Notes: generated from the letters alone by a model not told the origin. DNA of 64,000 bases from Clostridiales bacterium (GCA_019424245.1 JAHYZV010000002.1:1-64000), one strand, 5' to 3'. Positions 28,109 to 37,751 are shown, counted from the first letter of the stretch. A program made the numbers and translations.

Positions 28109-28292
28109 CAGGGTCAAAAGGTCTAAACCCACATGAGCTTGCTCATAGGTGGGTGAAAGACCTTGGGACCCGCCCCGATATGAGCATAAAAGTGGGATGA
28201 TAATCCCACGATATGCGAATATTGGGGAGAATTGTGGGAGTGCGTAGCACGGAGCAATTCGTAGGTATCAAAGTCGGGGGCTTTTGACCCTG
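28109..28292. repeat. Structured 184-bp element with terminal inverted repeats
   Basis: Perfect 12-bp terminal inverted repeats, CAGGGTCAAAAG (28109-28120) and CTTTTGACCCTG (28281-28292). Inside are nested stems: 28118-28124 with 28159-28165 enclosing ACCCAC/GTGGGT and ATGAG/CTCAT; GCCCCGA (28172-28178) with TCGGGG (28274 on); GCATA/TATGC enclosing GTGGGAT (28192-28198) and ATCCCAC (28203-28209); and GAATTG (28229-28234) with CAATTC (28255-28260) enclosing GTGC/GCAC. It lies between divergent genes. A deleted relative is at 37824-38037. It is either a MITE-like repeat or a structured RNA; no coding potential is seen. Confidence 0.8.
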
Positions 28293-28413
28293 ATATTTTA
28301 TTATTATACTATAAATTCAAAGCATTGTAATGCACAAAATAATATTTTTAGTCTGTGTCCACGCGCATAAGACACGGCTTATCATAAAAACGTGCGCAGA
28401 AACGAGGATTAAT

Positions 28414-29196
28414 ATGAAAAAACGTACTGCATGTATAACTGGTGCCAGTTCTGGCATCGGATGTGAGATGGCTAAAAAACTCAGTGCTCTTGGATATGAT
28501 CTTATCCTTGTAGCCCGCAATACAAAGGCTTTAAAAAAGCTTGCTGCATCTCTTGACACTGATTGTGAAATATACACCTGTGACTTATCAGATGGAAAAA
28601 GCTGCATAAAGCTTGGAAGAAAACTGTCAAAACGAAGTGACATACACATATTTATAAACAATGCCGGATTCGGTGATATTGGTGATTTTGAAAAAACAAG
28701 TATGGCAAAAGATATTTCAATGATAAATGTTAATATACGGGCTATGCATATTCTTACAAAATATATGCTCCGTTCATTTAAGAAGCTGAACCGTGGTTAC
28801 ATCATGAATGTCGCATCAAGTGCCGGACTTCTTCCTGGTGGACCATATATGGCAACCTATTATGCTACAAAAAGCTATGTTACAAGTCTTACAACCTCAT
28901 TAAATGGAGAACTTAAGGCTGCACATAGCAATGTTCATATATGTATGCTCTGCCCTGGACCTGTTGATACCAACTTTAACAACACAGCAGGTGTGACATT
29001 TGCATTGCCAGGAATATCTGCTGAATATTGTGCATCCTATGCACTTTTACAGATGTTTAAAGGCAGGGTTACTATAGTACCTACATTTACAATGAAAGCT
29101 GCTGTAATAGCCTCAAAGCTGGCACCACGCGAGTTTGCGGCTGCCATTGCTGCAAAACAGCAGATGAAAAAAAGAAAGGATACACATAACCGATGA
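28414..29196 (+). CDS. SDR family oxidoreductase
   Basis: A 260-residue short-chain dehydrogenase of the DltE/YqjQ-like group. Cofactor motif TGASSGIGCEMAKKL (residues 9-23), NNAGFGDIGDF (about 83-93), catalytic Ser in NVASSAGLLPGG, and YYATKSYVTSLTTSL for Tyr and Lys. The start at 28414 is chosen for the GAGG six bases upstream; the frame is open earlier but lacks a site. It overlaps dus by four bases (ATGA at 29193-29196), so both are translated from one message. Its substrate is unknown. Confidence 0.87.
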   Translation: MKKRTACITGASSGIGCEMAKKLSALGYDLILVARNTKALKKLAASLDTDCEIYTCDLSDGKSCIKLGRKLSKRSDIHIFINNAGFGDIGDFEKTSMAKDISMINVNIRAMHILTKYMLRSFKKLNRGYIMNVASSAGLLPGGPYMATYYATKSYVTSLTTSLNGELKAAHSNVHICMLCPGPVDTNFNNTAGVTFALPGISAEYCASYALLQMFKGRVTIVPTFTMKAAVIASKLAPREFAAAIAAKQQMKKRKDTHNR

Positions 29197-30203
29197 AAGT
29201 ATATATGGCTCCCATGGAAGGATTAACTGATTATATGTTCAGAAATGCATATGATAAGTTCTTTGGTCATAATAAGATTGATAAATATTTTATGCCCTTC
29301 ATATCTCCTAATAAAAGTGAAAAATTTCTTGCAAAGGAAATGAGGGACATATCAAGAGATAATAATCATATTAACTCTATTCCTCAGGTTATGACTAACA
29401 ATTCCTCAGATTTTATATGGACTGCCCACATGCTTTATGATGAATTCGGATATGATGAGATCAATCTCAATGCAGGATGCCCATCTGGAACTGTTGTTTC
29501 AAAGAACAAGGGAGCTGGCATGCTTATCTGCCTGGATTCTCTTGAACGCATATTATATGAAATACTGTCTGACAGATATATATGTGACAATCATATTAAG
29601 GTGTCTGTGAAAACACGTATTGGTGTCGAAACACCTGATACATGGCATGATATACTTGATATTTATAATAAGTTCCAGCTTGAGGAGCTTATCATACACC
29701 CAAGAATACGTACTGACTATTACAGAGGTGATATAAACAAAGAGGCTTTCCTGTATGCTATGAAGAAAAGCCGTAATCCTGTATGCTATAATGGCGATAT
29801 TTTTACAAGGCGTGACTTTATTAATATCATACATGACTACAATCCAGACTGTATAATGGCAGGAAGAGGTCTTGTTGCTGACCCTGGACTTATCAATGTC
29901 CTTTTAAGTGACAACCCCGAAACGTATGTAAGAAATCTTGAGGATGACAGGCTTAATATGAAACGTCTGCATGATATGGTATATGAAGAACGTCTTAAAA
30001 TCATGTCTGGTGATAAACATGCCATACACCGCATGAAAGAAATGTGGTGTTATATGGAATATTCATTCGCTGACTGTAAGAAAGAAGCCAAAGCTATCAA
30101 AAAATCCCAGAATATGAGTGTATATAAAGATGCTGTTAATGTATTCTTTACCAACTGCCGGCTTGAAGAGAAGCCATACATATCATTTTCAAAGAAATTC
30201 TGA
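29193..30203 (+). CDS. tRNA-dihydrouridine synthase
   Basis: FMN-dependent reduction of uridine to dihydrouridine in tRNA. The 336-residue TIM-barrel protein begins MKVYMAPMEGLTDYMFRNAY. The conserved active-site block is EINLNAGCPSGTVVSKNKGA with the catalytic Cys. VSVKTRIGVE and IIHPRIRTDYYRG continue the flavin/tRNA site, and GDIFTRRDF with IMAGRGLVADPGL bind FMN phosphate. Translationally coupled to the SDR gene. The Dus subclass cannot be fixed. Confidence 0.93.
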   Translation: MKVYMAPMEGLTDYMFRNAYDKFFGHNKIDKYFMPFISPNKSEKFLAKEMRDISRDNNHINSIPQVMTNNSSDFIWTAHMLYDEFGYDEINLNAGCPSGTVVSKNKGAGMLICLDSLERILYEILSDRYICDNHIKVSVKTRIGVETPDTWHDILDIYNKFQLEELIIHPRIRTDYYRGDINKEAFLYAMKKSRNPVCYNGDIFTRRDFINIIHDYNPDCIMAGRGLVADPGLINVLLSDNPETYVRNLEDDRLNMKRLHDMVYEERLKIMSGDKHAIHRMKEMWCYMEYSFADCKKEAKAIKKSQNMSVYKDAVNVFFTNCRLEEKPYISFSKKF

Positions 30204-30238
30204 TAGCAATACGCATTACAGCTGATGTGGCAGCAGCT

Positions 30239-31600
30239 TTAAATGCCCATATTAAAAAATTCCATCAATGCCTCTATCATATATGTAGTATCTTTAACTC
30301 CTGCTGTTTCATATGCCGAATGCATGGCAAGCTGTGCAAGCCCTATATCTATTGTATTGATAGATACATGTGAGTCAGATATGTTGCCAAGTGTCGAACC
30401 ACCTGCTATATCTGACCTGTTTGCATATGTCTGATATGGGACAGCAGCCTTTTTGCAGATGCTCTTAAACACTGCAGCTGAAACAGCATCTGTTGCGTAC
30501 TTCTGGTTCCCGTTATACTTAATAACAATTCCACCATTCATATATGGTCTGTTTGTTGGATCTGCCTTTTCCTGATGATTAGGATGTACTGCGTGTGCAT
30601 TATCTGCAGATATCATAAAAGATGATGCAAGTGCCATCATATATTCTTCCCTGTTTATATCTGATGCTATGCTTATACGTTCAAGTACATCTGATAAAAA
30701 AGTAGAATCTGCACCCTGTTGTGTTGTGCTTCCAACCTCCTCGTTGTTAAATATGCAGCAGACATTAACGCAGGAATCATTTTTTTCCTTTTTCTCTTTT
30801 CTGTTAATATAGGCTTCTGTAAATGCCTTTACTGATGAGTATGCACACTGTATATCATCAAGTCTTGGAGCTGAAATAAACTCATCGTTATACCCCCATA
30901 TAGTACCCTTTTCCCTGTTATAAAGAAAAAGATCTGATGATACATCATATGACTCAAGTTCTTTAATACCTATAAGCTTCTTAATGTATTCGTCAAACTT
31001 ACCACTGGCAGCTTCATCACCAAACAAAGGAAGCATATCCTTCTGTGCATTAAAGCTGTATCCATCATTAATCTTTCTGTCCATATGAATAGCAAGATTC
31101 GGAATAACGACAAGATCCTTGTCTGCATTTACAAGATATTCCATTATATTTCTTCCATCTGTTGCTATAGCACGGCCAGCTATTGAAAGAGGACGGTCAA
31201 GCCATGTTGACATAATCATTCCTCCATATTTTTCCACATTAAGACTTACATAATGATTATCTCCTGGCATCTGTGGTTTTTCTTTTATCTTAAAGGATGG
31301 TGAATCACTATGACTTGCCACAATATTATATGCCTTATATTTATATTCCGGCATAGTAAAAGCAATTATTGATGAGGCTCCTCTTAAAACATAATAACCC
31401 TGTCCTGCTTTAAGCTTCCATTTATCCTTTTCACTTAACTCCTGCATGCCAATATCAGACAGCATACTTCTTATGTTGTCAATAACATGGTATGGACTTG
31501 GACTCTTCTCTATGAATTCAATAAGTTCATATGAATCCTTATAATAATCCCTCTTATATTCATCAGCCGCTATACTGCTGCCTTCATGCTCATTCATCAT
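30239..31600 (-). CDS. M18 family aminopeptidase
   Basis: Cytoplasmic metallo-aminopeptidase of 453 residues that releases N-terminal residues, typically Asp/Glu. Metal ligands are visible: VASHSDSPSFKIKEK (His, Asp), FNNEEVGSTTQQGADS (Glu pair), ISADNAHAVHPNHQEKADP (Asp), and the final YETAG region with THSAYE-like LAMHSAYETAG (His). IAGGSTLGNISDSH is the oligomer/active site loop. ATG at 31600 has GGAG six bases upstream. It follows the GLUG-type secreted protein by 28 bases on the same strand. It is convergent with dus. Confidence 0.92.
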   Translation of the reverse strand: MMNEHEGSSIAADEYKRDYYKDSYELIEFIEKSPSPYHVIDNIRSMLSDIGMQELSEKDKWKLKAGQGYYVLRGASSIIAFTMPEYKYKAYNIVASHSDSPSFKIKEKPQMPGDNHYVSLNVEKYGGMIMSTWLDRPLSIAGRAIATDGRNIMEYLVNADKDLVVIPNLAIHMDRKINDGYSFNAQKDMLPLFGDEAASGKFDEYIKKLIGIKELESYDVSSDLFLYNREKGTIWGYNDEFISAPRLDDIQCAYSSVKAFTEAYINRKEKKEKNDSCVNVCCIFNNEEVGSTTQQGADSTFLSDVLERISIASDINREEYMMALASSFMISADNAHAVHPNHQEKADPTNRPYMNGGIVIKYNGNQKYATDAVSAAVFKSICKKAAVPYQTYANRSDIAGGSTLGNISDSHVSINTIDIGLAQLAMHSAYETAGVKDTTYMIEALMEFFNMGI

Positions 31601-31628
31601 AATAATCTCCATTCTTCCTCTTTTAAAA

Positions 31629-32969
31629 TTATTTTTTTCGTCTTATATATCGTGTTATAAAATAATATGCACTAATGGCAGCTATTGCAATCACTATTAT
31701 GATAGCTGCCCTTGCTGCCTCACTGATTCCACTAAAAAGCACTCTTCTTCCAAACTTAAAACCAGGCTTTTCTTCCTGTCTGGCATTATCATTAACTCCT
31801 TCAACGAGTTCCCCAGACGATACACTGACTGGATTATTTTCCTTTGTTTCTGATATAGCAGAGGCTTCACTGCTCTCATATGGATTATCTACTGTATATA
31901 GCTTTCTTTCATAGTTTTCAGGCTTAAGCATCTGTGTATAATCATATATCTCATTTCTTGTAAAATTATCTGTGTTATCCCTTGATGTTGTATACACATT
32001 CATTCTTTCTCCTGCTAATGCCCTGCAATATGCCCTTCTGTCTGCATTATCTTCAAAGAATGTTATCATGCCATTAATTGTATTGCCTGCTATATCGGCA
32101 ACATAGCTTCCTGATACAGGATATAATATATAAAGTCCTGCAATTCCGCCAGAGTGTACATAGCCTCTTTCTGATATATAACCATCTATGTTTACTGTAC
32201 AGTCCTTAACATCTATATAACCGTCTGCATATATGCCACCCATAAACTGTTCGTCTCTGTCTGTAACATCCGGGTCTGCATCTGTACATACAAGCGTTAC
32301 ATCTGATGTCGTATTTTCTATAAGTCCATTTCCAAAGCCGGCTATGCCTGCTGTTCCCCACATTTTAGAAGCTGAGGTAAGAGCTGCATACGAAGCTTCC
32401 ACCTTACAGTTACTTATAGTTGTATTGTTCATGTATCCTGCAAGTACAGCTGCAAATATACTTTTTTGTGTCTGTTCCTGCTGTTCTCCAAGCTCTATAT
32501 ATGCTCCTGTTATATTAAGGTTACTTATAACCGCTCCATCTGTTATTCCAAAAAAACCTGCAAAATATGTATCATATTCCTTAAGATTGCCATCATATGT
32601 CTTAGCTGTAATATCTGTAACAGTATGTATGTCCATATTGTATAAAGTATGTCCATTACCATCAAATGTACCATTAAAATTCCATGGCTTCCAGCCATCT
32701 GCTCCTGCCCTTGACATATCTATGTCAGACATAAGAATATAACTTCCATCTGTGTGCGTAGATGCTTCTAAAAGATCGTTATATGTCTTTATCTGTAATG
32801 CCTCACTGCTTTTGCCTGTAACATTTTCCTGTGCTGCATATGCCTTATTCACCATAGATACTGATACACCCGGTATTTTCCCTGATATTCCAGCATTGCA
32901 TAATACAAATATAGCAGCGGCCACACATACTATTGTTTTCTTTATAAGACTGTCTGCCTTGTTCTTCAT
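31629..32969 (-). CDS. Secreted, membrane-anchored GLUG-repeat protein
   Basis: A 446-residue protein with a signal peptide (about residues 1-45, hydrophobic core TIVCVAAAIFVLCNAGI, likely cleavage after AYA). The middle 300 residues are beta-rich repeats of the GLUG/right-handed-helix kind: WNFNGTFDGNGHTLYNM, YFAGFFGITDGAVISNLNIT, AGYMNNTTISNCKV. A C-terminal membrane segment (AAIIIVIAIAAISAYYFI) ends in basic residues, so it stays anchored at the surface; no LPXTG-type motif is seen. GLUG proteins are often adhesins or proteases, but no catalytic motif is visible here. Confidence 0.78.
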   Translation of the reverse strand: MKNKADSLIKKTIVCVAAAIFVLCNAGISGKIPGVSVSMVNKAYAAQENVTGKSSEALQIKTYNDLLEASTHTDGSYILMSDIDMSRAGADGWKPWNFNGTFDGNGHTLYNMDIHTVTDITAKTYDGNLKEYDTYFAGFFGITDGAVISNLNITGAYIELGEQQEQTQKSIFAAVLAGYMNNTTISNCKVEASYAALTSASKMWGTAGIAGFGNGLIENTTSDVTLVCTDADPDVTDRDEQFMGGIYADGYIDVKDCTVNIDGYISERGYVHSGGIAGLYILYPVSGSYVADIAGNTINGMITFFEDNADRRAYCRALAGERMNVYTTSRDNTDNFTRNEIYDYTQMLKPENYERKLYTVDNPYESSEASAISETKENNPVSVSSGELVEGVNDNARQEEKPGFKFGRRVLFSGISEAARAAIIIVIAIAAISAYYFITRYIRRKK

Positions 32970-33055
32970 CTTTCTTTAATATCCTCCCATTATTCACTTT
33001 TGCTTTTCACTTTATAATTGTACTACTTTTCGCAATTCTGTCACTACTTTTTATT

Positions 33056-33120
33056 CTTTTAGCTTTGTCACTTTTAGCACTATCATTTTTAGCTCTATCA
33101 TTTTTAGCTCTATCATTTTT
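33056..33120. repeat. Short tandem repeats upstream of the GLUG protein gene
   Basis: A 17-base unit of the form TTTTTAGCTCTATCATT occurs about four times with decreasing similarity. It lies between the GLUG-protein start and the terminator of the GGDEF/EAL gene. The function is unknown. Confidence 0.7.
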
Positions 33121-33147
33121 ACGCTTTCCCTTTAAACTATATCATCA

Positions 33148-33197
33148 TAAAAAAATAATACGAAGAAATGCTTTGTATAAACCAAACACTCCTTCGT
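33148..33197 (-). terminator. Rho-independent terminator after GGDEF/EAL gene
   Basis: Minus-strand stem ACGAAG/CTTCGT (33192-33197 with 33160-33165) with further internal pairing and a following run of T (33148-33155). It is 13 bases past the stop codon at 33210. Confidence 0.75.
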
Positions 33198-33209
33198 ACT
33201 ATTATTTTA

Positions 33210-35492
33210 TTATTCCTGTCCAAGCTTATATTTTTCTTCAAACTCATCTACTGGTATAGGTTTTGAGAAATAATATCCCTGAAACATCTTACATCCCATC
33301 ATGTTAAGCATATCAAGCTGACTTTTCTTTTCCACACCTTCTGTTATTACCTTCATTCCAAGCTTATTAGCCAGTTCTATTATACTTTCAAGTATATCCT
33401 GGCCCTTGACTTCATTCTCTGAGGCACGTAAAAAGCCCATATCAATCTTAAGTACATCTGCACTTATATCCTTCAACATATTAAGCGAAGAATAACCACT
33501 TCCAAAATCATCAATCTCTATATCAAATCCATAATCCTGAAGTTTTTTAATAATAAGGATATTCTTATCAAGATCTGACATAAGTGCTGTTTCTGTAATC
33601 TCAAGCTTAAGAAGTTTCGGACTTATATCATATTTTTCTACAAGGCTTGTAAATGTTTCATAAACATCTATAAGATAAAAATCTTTTGTAGATATATTAA
33701 CTGAAATATGATACTTTTCAATACCACGCTTCTTCCATTCACTAAGCTGTTTAGCTGCCTTATTCCACATATATATGTCGAGTCTGTACACAAAGCCGTT
33801 TTTCTCTAATGCATCTATAAATATACCTGGCGAAAGTAACCCTCTCTTAGGATGCTGCCATCTTACAAGTGCCTCTGCTCCATATGGATATCCCTCATAG
33901 TCAACCTGTGGCTGCAAAAACATAACAAACTCTTCATTATCAAGTGCCCTGTCAAACTCTCCTATGATTTTTCTTTCCTCTAATGACTTTAACATAAGAT
34001 GTTCTGTGTAGTATGCAACATTAATTTTATATTCATTTCTTATAGTTTCACCGGCAAGGTTTGCTTTATCGCACATAATACTCACACGTTCATTAACATC
34101 CTCTATATCATACACTCCCGAAAATATATGCATATGAAACAAACTATTTTTAAAAGCATCCTGTATTCCACTTATAGCCTTATCAATAAGTTTCTCATCA
34201 AATCTGACCTTTGGCATACACATGGCAAAACGGTCTCCACGGAGTCTTGCCGCAACAACTTCTTCATCTACAAAGTCTTTAATGTACTCCGCTTGTTTTC
34301 TTAGTATTTCATTTCCTTTTTCCACACCAAACAATTCATTGACAAACTTAAAATCTTTTATGTTACTGCATATGATACAATACTTTGTATCTATGTGTTC
34401 CTTTATCATCTTAGCAGTTTCTATATAAAACTGTTCTTTGTTTAAAAGACCTGTCAGCATATCATGTGTTGCCCTGTACTTTTCATACTTAAGCAGTTCA
34501 ACCTCTTCAGTCCTGTCATTAAAAAGAAAATAATCACATACCTGGCTTTTTTTATCATCGTACGTTCTTTTATAGGCTATCTCATAATACCGCTTACCAC
34601 TATCGCTGTTAATAGAAGTCTCAAACTTCATACTGTCTTTTCTGTTGTCACCTATTTTCTCAAGCCATGCCATGTATTTATGCTCCATGTGTTCATAGTC
34701 ATAGCCTATATTATACTGCTCTCTTAAAATATCATTACAATAGATACATTTGCCATGAATATCAAAGCATACAATACCACTATTCATATCTTTAATAATA
34801 AGCGATAATGTATTCTCTATAAGTTCATTAGGTATATAGCTTAATGTAAGATAATATATGATCATAGACATGAAGCCATATATCAGAGTCGATATATCAT
34901 ATATTGACTGTGACCTTACCGTTGCAAGATCAAGAATAAAACCGACAAATAATGTTATAAATATAACCTCATATCTGAAGCTGTAAAACTTTGATGCCTT
35001 TGCTATCATAAATATAAATGATATAAGGATAACTACTATAACAATATAATTATACAAAAAATGCGCACGATAGAAAAATCCATCTTTGACATATTCTATT
35101 ATTATATCACTGTTAGTTATTTCTGATATCGTAAATACCTTGTGTGTCCATACGTTAGCAATCATAACAAAAGAATCTACTGCTGAAAATAATATCATTA
35201 CTATCTTTACTGCACGGATTTCTTTAAACAATCCTGTATAATACTGCGTATAATACATAAGCAGAATCACAAGCCAGTCATAACATGCAAGCTCTGCTCC
35301 TTTGCAGAGTGTTGTCACCTTAATATCCGGATAAAAAGCATATAACCAGAAAAATATTCCGCATACAAAAGCAACTGTCTCATAATACAGAACAATTTCT
35401 GCAAGCTTTCCTTTCTTACCAAATGACTTAACCGCACATATTCCCATAAGAACAATCTCTATTATAATCAGAAGACTATACATAAATTTCAT
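33210..35492 (-). CDS. Membrane GGDEF-EAL protein, probable c-di-GMP phosphodiesterase
   Basis: A 760-residue protein: seven or so membrane segments in residues 1-225, a PAS-like domain (about 230-330), a GGDEF domain (about 340-500) and an EAL domain (about 505-755). The GGDEF motif is degraded to RGDRF (ARLRGDRFAMCMP), so cyclase activity is unlikely; such domains may bind GTP as a sensor. The EAL half keeps its metal and catalytic residues: EALVRWQHPKRG, EITETALM, IDDFGSGYSSL, LKIDMGF, TEGVE and FQGYYFSKP. It probably hydrolyses c-di-GMP. It lies 97 bases downstream of dgt. Confidence 0.9.
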   Translation of the reverse strand: MKFMYSLLIIIEIVLMGICAVKSFGKKGKLAEIVLYYETVAFVCGIFFWLYAFYPDIKVTTLCKGAELACYDWLVILLMYYTQYYTGLFKEIRAVKIVMILFSAVDSFVMIANVWTHKVFTISEITNSDIIIEYVKDGFFYRAHFLYNYIVIVVILISFIFMIAKASKFYSFRYEVIFITLFVGFILDLATVRSQSIYDISTLIYGFMSMIIYYLTLSYIPNELIENTLSLIIKDMNSGIVCFDIHGKCIYCNDILREQYNIGYDYEHMEHKYMAWLEKIGDNRKDSMKFETSINSDSGKRYYEIAYKRTYDDKKSQVCDYFLFNDRTEEVELLKYEKYRATHDMLTGLLNKEQFYIETAKMIKEHIDTKYCIICSNIKDFKFVNELFGVEKGNEILRKQAEYIKDFVDEEVVAARLRGDRFAMCMPKVRFDEKLIDKAISGIQDAFKNSLFHMHIFSGVYDIEDVNERVSIMCDKANLAGETIRNEYKINVAYYTEHLMLKSLEERKIIGEFDRALDNEEFVMFLQPQVDYEGYPYGAEALVRWQHPKRGLLSPGIFIDALEKNGFVYRLDIYMWNKAAKQLSEWKKRGIEKYHISVNISTKDFYLIDVYETFTSLVEKYDISPKLLKLEITETALMSDLDKNILIIKKLQDYGFDIEIDDFGSGYSSLNMLKDISADVLKIDMGFLRASENEVKGQDILESIIELANKLGMKVITEGVEKKSQLDMLNMMGCKMFQGYYFSKPIPVDEFEEKYKLGQE

Positions 35493-35589
35493 AATGTTCT
35501 TCTCCCATTTGTAAAAAATTAAACACGTTTTTTATAATAATTATTATACATATATATGGAAATTTTTGCAATTTTTATTCACTTTAAAT

Positions 35590-36879
35590 TTAATAACGTA
35601 TCAATTCATTAAATATCTCTATTGCATATCTGTCCGTCATACCAGATATATAATCTATAATTGCCTGGGCATATATAAGTTCTGTTTCAAACAATCCATA
35701 TATTCTGCGGTTCTTATATTCCTCTTTTAGCCTTCCTTCCAAAGCTTCATCCTGACAGGTATCCGGATATAGCCTTGAATATACATCATTATATATCTCT
35801 GATGGAGTATCAGAATATATAAGAAGATGTTTCACAAAATTTTTAATAAGCTGTGGATATGATTTTTTTCTTTTTAAAAGCCTGTATATTGTGTTTACTC
35901 CGTCTGTTGAATCATAAGATTCCATAAGTGTATCATATATGCTTCTTATGATTAATGCTGCATAGTTACGATATACATTAAACTTTGGATTCATATATAT
36001 AGTTTCATAGTTAAACTTCTTAATAGAATTGAGCATTTCGTTGTGTTCATCACTAAGTCTTATTCCTGATTCCGGTGTACTGTTAGCACATATGCTTGTT
36101 ATAAAATTATGTATTATAACTGTTGTATTTATTGTTTTCACCCCATATGTTCTGGATATTTCCATAAGTTTTTTTATATCTGAATCCTCTATGAACTCCA
36201 TACGGATGGCATCTTCTATATCCCTTCCCAGATAAGCTATCTTATCTGCTATTTTTACTACACATCCTTCCCATGTATAAGCCTGATATTGTCCTGATAT
36301 TTTAAATGTATCAAGGTCTATTTTTTCTTTTCTTGGCTTGATTCCGTTTTCATCAACTTCACCACAGTGTGAGATTATTCCATCCCTTACCGCATATGTG
36401 AGATTAAGATTCTGGTAATTTTTATTATTATCCTGAAGCAGTTCTATCTTATCTATCATTCTTAAACTGTTTCTCTCGTGCCAGAAGGCATCTAGTCCAA
36501 GCTCGTTACGAATATTTGTAAGTTCAACTTCTCCCTCGTGTCCGAATGGAGCGTGTCCAAGATCATGTCCCATAGCAATAGCTCTTGTAAGATCAGTGTT
36601 TAAGCCAAGGAATTTTGAGATTGTACAGCTTACCGATTCAACATGTTGTACATGCTCCATACGTGTACATATATGATCATTATCTATATTAAAAAATACC
36701 TGTGTTTTATGCTTCAATCTGCGATATGCAAGCGAATGAAGTATACGTGTGTAATCACGCTCATATTCAGAACGTATATCATCCTTGCGCTTATATAATG
36801 GTGCCTGCCTTTCTATGTGTCTTTCCCTGTCTGCATTGTTTTCGTTGGATGCATAATCTTTAAATATATTTCTCTCCAT
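35590..36879 (-). CDS. dgt: Deoxyguanosinetriphosphate triphosphohydrolase-like protein
   Basis: HD-domain dNTPase of 429 residues, converting dNTPs to nucleosides and triphosphate. Metal motifs are RRLKHKTQVF and CTRMEHVQHVESV, then IAMGHDLGHAPFGHEGE with the HD pair (about residues 110-125), and a later IADKIAYLGRDIEDA. The ATG at 36879 has GGGAGG five bases upstream; a GTG two codons earlier is less likely. It may be transcribed with the GGDEF/EAL gene. The true substrate of this subfamily is not clear. Confidence 0.9.
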   Translation of the reverse strand: MERNIFKDYASNENNADRERHIERQAPLYKRKDDIRSEYERDYTRILHSLAYRRLKHKTQVFFNIDNDHICTRMEHVQHVESVSCTISKFLGLNTDLTRAIAMGHDLGHAPFGHEGEVELTNIRNELGLDAFWHERNSLRMIDKIELLQDNNKNYQNLNLTYAVRDGIISHCGEVDENGIKPRKEKIDLDTFKISGQYQAYTWEGCVVKIADKIAYLGRDIEDAIRMEFIEDSDIKKLMEISRTYGVKTINTTVIIHNFITSICANSTPESGIRLSDEHNEMLNSIKKFNYETIYMNPKFNVYRNYAALIIRSIYDTLMESYDSTDGVNTIYRLLKRKKSYPQLIKNFVKHLLIYSDTPSEIYNDVYSRLYPDTCQDEALEGRLKEEYKNRRIYGLFETELIYAQAIIDYISGMTDRYAIEIFNELIRY

Positions 36880-37009
36880 ACACACCTCCCAATGAACATA
36901 TTCACTATTTTAAATTTCACGATTATAATGGATAATTTTATATTATGGCTATTCCAAAAATATGTCAAATACATTTTAACAATTAAAATTTATAGATTGT
37001 ATATAAAAT

Positions 37010-37046
37010 GTGCCAGAGATTAAATGTATAATCTAATCTCTGGCAC
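37010..37046 (-). terminator. Rho-independent terminator after hsp20
   Basis: Perfect 13-bp stem (37010-37022 and 37034-37046, arm GTGCCAGAGATTA) with an 11-base loop and a T-rich tail on the minus strand. It separates hsp20 from dgt. Confidence 0.87.
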
Positions 37047-37112
37047 ATAAACTTAAAGTTTAAATATTTTTAATCAAAGCTGCTTTAATTATTCTCATAA
37101 TTAATGCTTTCA

Positions 37113-37553
37113 TTATCCCTCAATAGCAATTCTTTTTGTAGCTTCAACCTGCTTAGCTTCTTTCTTAGGAATAGAAAGTCTTAGTATACCACTTTCATAC
37201 TTAGCCTTTATATCTTCCTGTGTAAGAGCATCACCAACATAGAAGCTTCTGCTCATAGCACCTGCATAACGCTCTTTTCTGATGTACTTACCTTCTTTAT
37301 TCTTCTCTTCCTTATCAAGTCCCTTAGCAGCACTTATTGAAAGATATCCGTTATCAAGCTGTACATTTATTTCATCCTTCTTAAATCCAGGTAAATCAAT
37401 ATCTACTTCATAACCTGAATCTGTTTCCTTAACATCTGTCTTCATCTCATGGCTCGCATGCTTACCATATAAAGCTTTATCAACCTCTGGAAATCCAAAG
37501 TCCATCCAATCATCGTTAAATAAGTTTTCTCCAAAAATACTAGGCATTAACAT
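37113..37553 (-). CDS. Hsp20 / alpha-crystallin small heat-shock protein
   Basis: ATP-independent chaperone that holds unfolding proteins. The 146 residues have a short N-terminal arm (MLMPSIFGENLFNDDW), a central alpha-crystallin domain (DVKETDSGYEVDIDLPGF … LDNGYLSISA … YESGILRLSIPKKE) and the ILRLSIP groove-binding region near the C-terminus. GGAG stands nine bases before ATG. About 190 bases of leader separate it from a promoter carrying a CIRCE-type repeat, so HrcA control is likely. It is a single-gene unit. Confidence 0.93.
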   Translation of the reverse strand: MLMPSIFGENLFNDDWMDFGFPEVDKALYGKHASHEMKTDVKETDSGYEVDIDLPGFKKDEINVQLDNGYLSISAAKGLDKEEKNKEGKYIRKERYAGAMSRSFYVGDALTQEDIKAKYESGILRLSIPKKEAKQVEATKRIAIEG

Positions 37554-37751
37554 AAGTCATCTCTCCTTTTTAATAAACTATCTGTTCGGCTGAACCTTTC
37601 GTTCATTCGGACCTGATATAACAACTCTGTATCAAATCCAAAGGATTACATATTCATCTGAACTATTACCTTATTTTTTGGAACATCAGGTAAAGGATAT
37701 TAACTATTCAATCTCTTAATTCTTTAACTCCTCTTCCTTTGTTCTGACTAT

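Noticed and set aside
30243..30434. Plus-strand open frame opposite the M18 aminopeptidase
   Set aside because: Antisense shadow of a clearly conserved gene.
33056..33120. CRISPR array
   Set aside because: Units are short, contiguous and without spacers; this is a simple tandem repeat.
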